Translations under genes and position numbers: made by a program | Assembly (NCBI GenBank): GCA_022425725.1 | Contig: JAKMEY010000001.1 | Coordinates: 30,340-94,339 of the forward strand | Direction: 5' to 3' | Source: Ilumatobacteraceae bacterium | Lineage (GTDB): Bacteria; Actinomycetota; Acidimicrobiia; Acidimicrobiales; Ilumatobacteraceae | Length of the DNA: 64,000 nt | Shown: positions 59,760 to 64,000 of the stretch, in pieces | How the letters are laid out: every line of letters starts with the position of its first letter | Numbering within the stretch: position 1 is the first letter of the stretch | Notes under the pieces: model-generated | What the model saw: the letters and a program-made list of their open reading frames with translations, nothing else | Database searches by the model: none | Told to the model about the DNA's origin: nothing

Positions 59760-60875
59760 TCAGATTCCGATCCGCTGGGCGAGAAGCTCGCGGTGATACG
59801 TCGGATCACCAAACAGCAACTCTGACGACTTCGCACGCTTGAAGTAGAGGTGTGCGGGGTGCTCCCAGGTGAAGCCGATACCGCCGTGAATCTGAATGTT
59901 CTCGGCCGTAGCGTGGAAATACGCCTCTGAGCAGTAAGCCTTCGCGAGCGATGCGACCGAAGGGAGTTCTTCGTTCATTTCGCTTGCACACCACAGGCCG
60001 TAATACGCAGCAGATTTCGCTGATTCGACCTCGAGGAGCATGTCAGCGCACTTGTGCTTGATGGCTTGGAACGAGCCGATGGGGCGTCCGAACTGCACAC
60101 GGTCTTTTGCGTACTGCACTGCCATTTCGAGCACGAACTGCGCTCCACCGACTTGCTCCGCAGCGAGACCGATTGCAGCGAGGTCAAGCACGGTTGAGAG
60201 GATGTCCCAGCCTTTGCCTTCTGCGCCGAGCAGGGTTGCTGGAGTGTTTGAGAACTCAAGCTTGGCCTGACGGCGGGTTTGGTCCATCGTTGACAGAGCG
60301 GTACGGGTGAGGCCTGCGGCATCACCTGCAACGGTGTAGAGGCTGAGGCCAGCAGAACTGCGTGCCGCCACGATGATGAGGTCAGCGAGGTGACCGTCAA
60401 TAACGAATGACTTCGTGCCGTTCAAGGTGACATCTGAGCCGGAACCCGATGCTTCCATCGTGATCCCTGCTTCGTCCCACTTGCCGTTGGGCTCGGTGAA
60501 CGCAACGGTTGCGATGGTTGAGCCTGCTGCGATGCCAGGGAGGTGGGCTGACTTTGCGGCATCATCACCTGACTGCATGAGGGTGTTTGCGGCAAGAACG
60601 ACCGATGAGAAGAACGGTGCGCAGAGAAGTGCACGGCCCATTTCTTCGAGCACGATGCCAAGTTCGACATAGCCGAAGCCCGAACCACCGTATTCTTCGG
60701 GAATGTGGAGTCCTTGGAGGCCCATCTGTTCTGCCATCTGAGTCCATACGTCGGTGTCGAAGCCGTTGTCGGTCTCCATTTGCTCACGCACGGCCTCTTC
60801 GGAGCTCTTCGCTTCCATGAAGGCCCGGATGGTTGAGCGTAATTCGTCTTGTTCTTCGGTAAATGCAAAGTTCAT
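59760..60875 (-). CDS. acyl-CoA dehydrogenase family protein
   Basis: A 371-residue acyl-CoA dehydrogenase. MNFAFTEEQDELRSTIRAFM is the usual N-terminus, LQGLHIPEEYGGSGFGYVEL and the FTEPNGKWDEAGI region form the middle, and IQIHGGIGFTWEHPAHLYFK is the C-terminal signature of the smaller partner (beta-type) subunits of heteromeric FadE dehydrogenases. The ATG at 60875 is fixed by this family start; the frame remains open another 540 bases upstream, but that part is antisense to vapBC. It is divergent from vapBC. The substrate is possibly a sterol or branched-chain acyl-CoA. Confidence 0.9.
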   Translation of the reverse strand: MNFAFTEEQDELRSTIRAFMEAKSSEEAVREQMETDNGFDTDVWTQMAEQMGLQGLHIPEEYGGSGFGYVELGIVLEEMGRALLCAPFFSSVVLAANTLMQSGDDAAKSAHLPGIAAGSTIATVAFTEPNGKWDEAGITMEASGSGSDVTLNGTKSFVIDGHLADLIIVAARSSAGLSLYTVAGDAAGLTRTALSTMDQTRRQAKLEFSNTPATLLGAEGKGWDILSTVLDLAAIGLAAEQVGGAQFVLEMAVQYAKDRVQFGRPIGSFQAIKHKCADMLLEVESAKSAAYYGLWCASEMNEELPSVASLAKAYCSEAYFHATAENIQIHGGIGFTWEHPAHLYFKRAKSSELLFGDPTYHRELLAQRIGI

Positions 60876-60893
60876 GTCGTGAAGTTTGCCGAC

Positions 60894-60940
60894 TGGACAC
60901 CCGCGGGCACAAATCGTATTGTGTACACATATGTACACAA
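60894..60940 (+). promoter_or_regulatory. vapBC promoter and palindromic operator overlapping the start codon
   Basis: TGGACA (60894-60899) and TATTGT (60917-60922) are 17 bases apart. The operator TTGTGTACA-CATA-TGTACACAA is a perfect 9+4+9 inverted repeat at 60919-60940; it covers the 3' part of the -10 box, the expected transcription start and the vapB ATG (60931). This layout fits autorepression by the VapBC complex and a leaderless mRNA. Confidence 0.68.
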
Positions 60941-61200
60941 CTGGCACTCGCGCGGCTCGAGCCGAATTCGCATCGCTTCTGCGTCGAGCCGAGCATGGTG
61001 AATCAACCATCATCACCGACCGTGGCGAACCCGTTGCGGTTCTCGGCCCCCTTGGCGCAACCGCCCCCACCATCGAACAACTCATTTCGTCGGGCGCTGT
61101 GATCCCACCGCGACGCACCGCCGATTGGCGTCCGCCCACACCGGTTCGAATCTGGGCAGGTACCCGCCTCGACCAAGCGCTTCGGGACCTTCGCGGATGA
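60931..61200 (+). CDS. vapB: type II toxin-antitoxin antitoxin, Phd/YefM- or VapB-like
   Basis: An 89-residue antitoxin. The N-terminal AARAEFASLLRRAEHGEST and the IITDRGEPVAVLGP strand are typical of the Phd/YefM DNA-binding fold; the C-terminal part (SSGAVIPPRRTADWRPPTP) is Pro/Arg-rich and should wrap around the toxin. It probably binds the palindrome over its own start and neutralises the PIN toxin encoded next. The ATG at 60931 is chosen because it lies in the operator just after a -10 box; a longer frame to 60886 would precede the promoter. Confidence 0.85.
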   Translation: MYTTGTRAARAEFASLLRRAEHGESTIITDRGEPVAVLGPLGATAPTIEQLISSGAVIPPRRTADWRPPTPVRIWAGTRLDQALRDLRG

Positions 61201-61604
61201 ACGTACTCTTTCTCGACACATCCGCTCTTCTTGCCATAGCCACCGACACGCCGGGAAGAGAAGCGATCCTCACTGCGTTTGACTGCGCCGACGTTGTCGC
61301 TGCGTCGGGTCTCGCTCTCACCGAAGCACTCCCCGCCCTCGACCGCCTCACCGACGAGCGCTATGCAAGAGTCGACCTTGAAGATGCAGTTCGCCTCACC
61401 TGGGATTATCTCCACATCGTCCCTTTAGACGCTCGCTGCACCGAACGGGCCGCAACCTTGGCGAGAGAGCGTCCCCTGCGCCTCAGCGATGCAATCCATT
61501 TCGCCGCTGCCGACAGACTCCCCTCCAACCTCACATACGCAACACTCGACCCGAACCAGATTCCTACGGCTCTCGACCTCGGTTACGAGGTGCTGTCGAC
61601 ATGA
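61197..61604 (+). CDS. vapC: PIN-domain ribonuclease toxin VapC
   Basis: A 135-residue PIN-domain protein, the toxic RNase of a VapBC module. The metal-binding acidic residues are seen in order: Asp in LFLDTSALLAI, Glu in LALTEALPALD, Asp in LRLSDAIHFAAADR and Asp in YATLDPNQ. The ATG overlaps the antitoxin stop as ATGA, so the two are translationally coupled. The start is M at 61197; the frame extends upstream into vapB. Targets (tRNA or rRNA in studied relatives) are not predictable. Confidence 0.9.
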   Translation: MNVLFLDTSALLAIATDTPGREAILTAFDCADVVAASGLALTEALPALDRLTDERYARVDLEDAVRLTWDYLHIVPLDARCTERAATLARERPLRLSDAIHFAAADRLPSNLTYATLDPNQIPTALDLGYEVLST

Positions 61605-61668
61605 ACGCCGGCTACAAGATTCGCTCTTAATCACCTCACCCACACCGAATACCGGCAAGAATGAGCTC

Positions 61669-62283
61669 ATGAGCACACTTCATTGGTCGAATGCAGATGT
61701 CGAAGTTCACAAACTCGTCGTCGGGTCATACGACAACAACGTCTTCATCGTTCGCTGCACGGCGACCGGCGAGGCAGTCCTTATCGATGCAGCCAATGAA
61801 CATGAGCGCCTCCTCGAACTCTCCCAAGCGCTCGGAGTACGACGGATTCTTGAAACGCACGGCCATCACGATCACATCGGAGCGGTAACCGAAATGCGAG
61901 AGGCGGGCTACGAAGTTGCCGTCACCGCAGCCGATGCCCCAATGCTGAAAGAGGTGGGCTACGACGTTCTCATCGACGACAAAGAAGTCATCGAATTCGG
62001 ATCACTTCGGCTGCACACAATTCACAACCCCGGCCACACGCCAGGGTCGATCTCGTTTCACCTCGATGGCACACCATTGCTCTTCACTGGCGACACCCTC
62101 TTCCCAGGTGGCCCAGGTGCCACCCAATATGAGGGCGGGGATTTCAACACGATCATCACCTCGATCGACGAACTGCTCTTTCCATTTCCCGATGACACGA
62201 TCGTCCTTCCGGGGCACGGCCTCGACACCACCATCGGAAACGAGCGCCCTCACCTTCAGGAATGGGTCGACAGGGGCTGGTAA
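61669..62283 (+). CDS. MBL-fold metallo-hydrolase (glyoxalase II-like)
   Basis: A 204-residue metallo-beta-lactamase-fold hydrolase. ETHGHHDHIGAVTEM gives the HxHxDH metal motif, HNPGHTPGSISFHL the next histidine, FTGDTLFPGGPG the bridging aspartate, and VLPGHGLDTTIGNERP the final histidine. It is of the single-domain glyoxalase II/thioesterase-like type; the substrate is unknown. The ATG at 61669 is preferred because it begins the first conserved strand; the frame is open further upstream into vapC. It lies 64 bases after vapC and may be transcribed separately. Confidence 0.86.
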   Translation: MSTLHWSNADVEVHKLVVGSYDNNVFIVRCTATGEAVLIDAANEHERLLELSQALGVRRILETHGHHDHIGAVTEMREAGYEVAVTAADAPMLKEVGYDVLIDDKEVIEFGSLRLHTIHNPGHTPGSISFHLDGTPLLFTGDTLFPGGPGATQYEGGDFNTIITSIDELLFPFPDDTIVLPGHGLDTTIGNERPHLQEWVDRGW

Positions 62284-62345
62284 GCCTCGAGACATCAATC
62301 TCATGATGATTGCTACCCAGACTCGGTGTACGCCGCTAACACAAC

Positions 62346-62351
62346 TACGCT
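62346..62351 (+). promoter_or_regulatory. candidate -10 box of the fatty acid desaturase gene (leaderless)
   Basis: TACGCT lies 6 nt before the ATG at 62358. Confidence 0.45.
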
Positions 62352-62357
62352 GACATC

Positions 62358-63353
62358 ATGGTTGCTCACGGCCCATCGATTGCCTATGACAGTTCAGCGG
62401 CCATCCGCCTTGGCGGAATGGCGCCGGCAGCAGAACTTTTCGGTCCGGGTAATGCGACCGCTCTCGTTCGCCCCGATGGGCGGCCAACCCCCGAGTTTCG
62501 AGCCGAGCTGCGAAAAGTCTCCAATGTGAGAAACGCTCTCTCGATTGTGTTGCTGTACGCGCAGACGATCGCAATCATCGTTGTTGCCGTCAACTTGGGC
62601 TGGTGGGCCTGGCCGATTGCGTTCATCCTCATGGGACGCGCCCACGCCCAGTTTGCGGCGATGATGCACGAAGCCGCACACCGTCTGCTGTTCACCAATA
62701 AAAAATTGAATGACGCAGTTGGGCGCTGGGCCCTCGGCTACATCGGGCTCGTCTCCACCGACGCATACCGCCGGGTACACATGGCGCACCATCGACGTGA
62801 GTTCGGGCCTGAAGAGCCTGACCTACCGCTCTACCAGGGGTACCCGGTGTCGACAGAGTCAATGCGCCGAAAACTCATTCGAGATGCCACAGGCCAAACT
62901 GGCTTCCGCCTCTTGAAGAGCCAATTTGCTCCCGGTCGCTGGAAGAACCAGCATCAACGGAAAGTGTTGACATCGATGCTCGCCGTGCACAGCGTGCTCT
63001 TTGCGGCTTCGATTCTTGCTGGCCAGCCGCTTGTCTACCCGCTGTTGTGGATCTTGCCCTTTCTCACCTTATGGCGAGTCATCAACCGTCTTCGCTCTAT
63101 CGCAGAACACGGCGGCCTCGCAGCGTCAAGTGACCGTCGAATCACCACACACTGTGTGCGCATGGACCCAATCACCCGTTTCTTTATGGCGCCGTACCAG
63201 CTCGGCTATCACCTTGCCCATCACGTCGACTCGGGGGTGCCATTCCGGAGCCTGCCGAAGTACCACCGGGCACTCAAAGAATCGGGATACATCTTTGACG
63301 CCTACGAGTACAAGTCATACTCATCGCTGTGGAAGGCACTATCAGCGGGTTGA
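62358..63353 (+). CDS. membrane fatty acid desaturase family protein
   Basis: A 331-residue integral membrane diiron desaturase/hydroxylase. Three histidine boxes are visible: HEAAH near residue 97 (HX3H), HMAHH near 141 (HX2HH), and HLAHH near 287 (HX2HH); EHGGL near 252 is an additional conserved histidine. About four hydrophobic helices surround them. It probably introduces a double bond or hydroxyl into a lipid acyl chain with O2 and a ferredoxin-like donor. Carotenoid ketolase/hydroxylase relatives share this pattern, so the substrate is unsure. Confidence 0.88.
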   Translation: MVAHGPSIAYDSSAAIRLGGMAPAAELFGPGNATALVRPDGRPTPEFRAELRKVSNVRNALSIVLLYAQTIAIIVVAVNLGWWAWPIAFILMGRAHAQFAAMMHEAAHRLLFTNKKLNDAVGRWALGYIGLVSTDAYRRVHMAHHRREFGPEEPDLPLYQGYPVSTESMRRKLIRDATGQTGFRLLKSQFAPGRWKNQHQRKVLTSMLAVHSVLFAASILAGQPLVYPLLWILPFLTLWRVINRLRSIAEHGGLAASSDRRITTHCVRMDPITRFFMAPYQLGYHLAHHVDSGVPFRSLPKYHRALKESGYIFDAYEYKSYSSLWKALSAG

Positions 63354-63410
63354 GACCCCTGCCACACTGAATTTCCCCTACGAGGACAGTGCTAATTCCT
63401 GAGTGGGTTC

Positions 63411-63416
63411 TACACT
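63411..63416 (+). promoter_or_regulatory. candidate -10 box of sufC (leaderless)
   Basis: TACACT lies exactly 6 nt before the ATG at 63423, or directly against the in-frame ATG at 63417. The usual 6-7 nt spacing in this window favours 63423. Confidence 0.5.
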
Positions 63417-63422
63417 ATGACC

Positions 63423-64000
63423 ATGTCCCAGTCACCTGAGGCCACGGCTCCGCTCCTCGACATTTCTGACCTCAGCGCTCGTCCTGCTGGCGATGCAGCA
63501 GAGTCAACTGGCGAGATCCTTCGAGGGCTTAACCTCACTGTCCTTCCCGGTGAAGTTCACGCAATTATGGGGCCGAATGGCTGCGGCAAATCGACGCTCG
63601 GCAACACTCTGCTCGGCTCTCCCGAGTACGAAGTCACTGGTGGAGATATCAAGTTGCTCGGCCAGTCGGTGCTCGATGACTCTCCAGATGAGCGAGCAAG
63701 AGCCGGCATGTTTCTTGCGTTCCAGTATCCGCAGGAAATTCAGGGCGTGTCGGTCATCCAGTTTTTGCGCCAGGCACTCTCAGCCCGCAAGGGCATCGAC
63801 CTTTCGGTCCTTGAGTTGCGACTCGCTGCGATGGAGTGGATGCAGCGTCTCGGAATGGATTCCTCATTCGTTGACCGATACCTCAACGAGGGCTTTTCAG
63901 GTGGCGAGAAGAAGCGTAACGAAATCATGCAGATGGCGCTTCTCGAACCAGAGATTGCGATTCTTGATGAAACTGACTCCGGCCTTGACATTGACGCCCT
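63423..64000 (+). CDS. sufC: Fe-S cluster assembly ATPase SufC (truncated by window edge)
   Basis: The first 192 residues of SufC, the ABC-type ATPase of the SUF scaffold for iron-sulfur cluster assembly (about 250 residues when complete). HAIMGPNGCGKSTLGNTLLG is the Walker A region, MFLAFQYPQEIQGVS holds the Q-loop with the SufC-typical YPxE, NEGFSGGEKKRNEIMQ is the ABC signature, and AILDETDSGLDIDAL is Walker B with the SufC-specific DxDSGLD. An in-frame ATG at 63417 would add two residues. Its own promoter suggests sufC starts a unit here; sufB/sufD are not upstream. Confidence 0.95.
   Translation, partial: MSQSPEATAPLLDISDLSARPAGDAAESTGEILRGLNLTVLPGEVHAIMGPNGCGKSTLGNTLLGSPEYEVTGGDIKLLGQSVLDDSPDERARAGMFLAFQYPQEIQGVSVIQFLRQALSARKGIDLSVLELRLAAMEWMQRLGMDSSFVDRYLNEGFSGGEKKRNEIMQMALLEPEIAILDETDSGLDIDA

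Noticed and set aside
60876..61415. 180-residue N-terminal extension of the acyl-CoA dehydrogenase
   Set aside because: The extension is antisense to vapBC and unrelated to the family; the dehydrogenase N-terminus begins at 60875.

Overview
The window reads as a gene-dense chromosomal segment of an uncultured-type actinobacterium, most likely class Acidimicrobiia. This is inferred from gene content, not from a search. The supporting features are a mycothiol S-conjugate amidase (Mca), F420-type luciferase-like oxidoreductases, a homodimeric AceE, many acyl-CoA dehydrogenases, CoA ligases and SDRs, moderately GC-rich DNA, and a very high share of apparently leaderless promoters (TANNNT placed 6-7 nt before the start codon). 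No rRNA, tRNA, CRISPR array, insertion sequence or prophage was seen.

Layout. 1-10.3 kb: 3'-truncated gltB, a crotonase, a nitroreductase, aconitase, a LysR regulator, a short carboxyltransferase, citrate synthase and an acyl-CoA dehydrogenase. 10.4-18.2 kb (minus strand): an LLM oxidoreductase, then typA-larE-plsC-like-DUF1295, and a nitroreductase next to an HsaA-like flavoenzyme. 18.4-24.6 kb: CoA ligase, SDRs, hydrolase, a RecB-like nuclease and a PAP2 phosphatase. 24.6-31.2 kb: a sulfur-oxidation-like operon (persulfide-dioxygenase/rhodanese protein, fused ferredoxin-NrfD protein, large Mo oxidoreductase, GntR regulator), followed by a thiolase. 32.4-43 kb: thermonuclease, YdjC-type deacetylase, Mca, a zinc-finger rhomboid, another LLM oxidoreductase/CoA-ligase pair, membrane and lipoproteins, and an M24 peptidase. 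43-46 kb: lpd - E2 - a natural LipB-LipA fusion, a compact lipoylation operon. 46.5-47.2 kb: a thioredoxin-fold lipoprotein whose first redox cysteine is an in-frame TGA, followed by a SECIS-like hairpin. 47.2-58.2 kb: epimerase, FAD oxidoreductase, argJ, SDR, a very large SpoIID/SGNH secreted protein, rnhA and aceE. 58.2-64 kb: a hydrolase lacking its nucleophile serine, small conserved genes, an acyl-CoA dehydrogenase, a vapBC module with an operator over its start codon, an MBL hydrolase, a fatty acid desaturase and the start of sufC.

How the parts connect. Aconitase, citrate synthase, AceE, E2, Lpd and LipB-LipA belong to pyruvate/2-oxoacid oxidation and the TCA cycle. The acyl-CoA dehydrogenases, ligases, crotonase, SDRs and thiolase point to degradation of fatty acids or sterol-like compounds. 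The sulfur operon would oxidise persulfide to sulfite and then to sulfate, feeding electrons to the quinone pool, under a GntR/HutC-type regulator with a candidate operator inside the first promoter.

The most noteworthy observation is the probable new selenoprotein at 46570-47187: a UxxC thioredoxin-like lipoprotein with a GGUC-loop hairpin 26 nt after the UGA. Standard gene calling would break it into two pieces.
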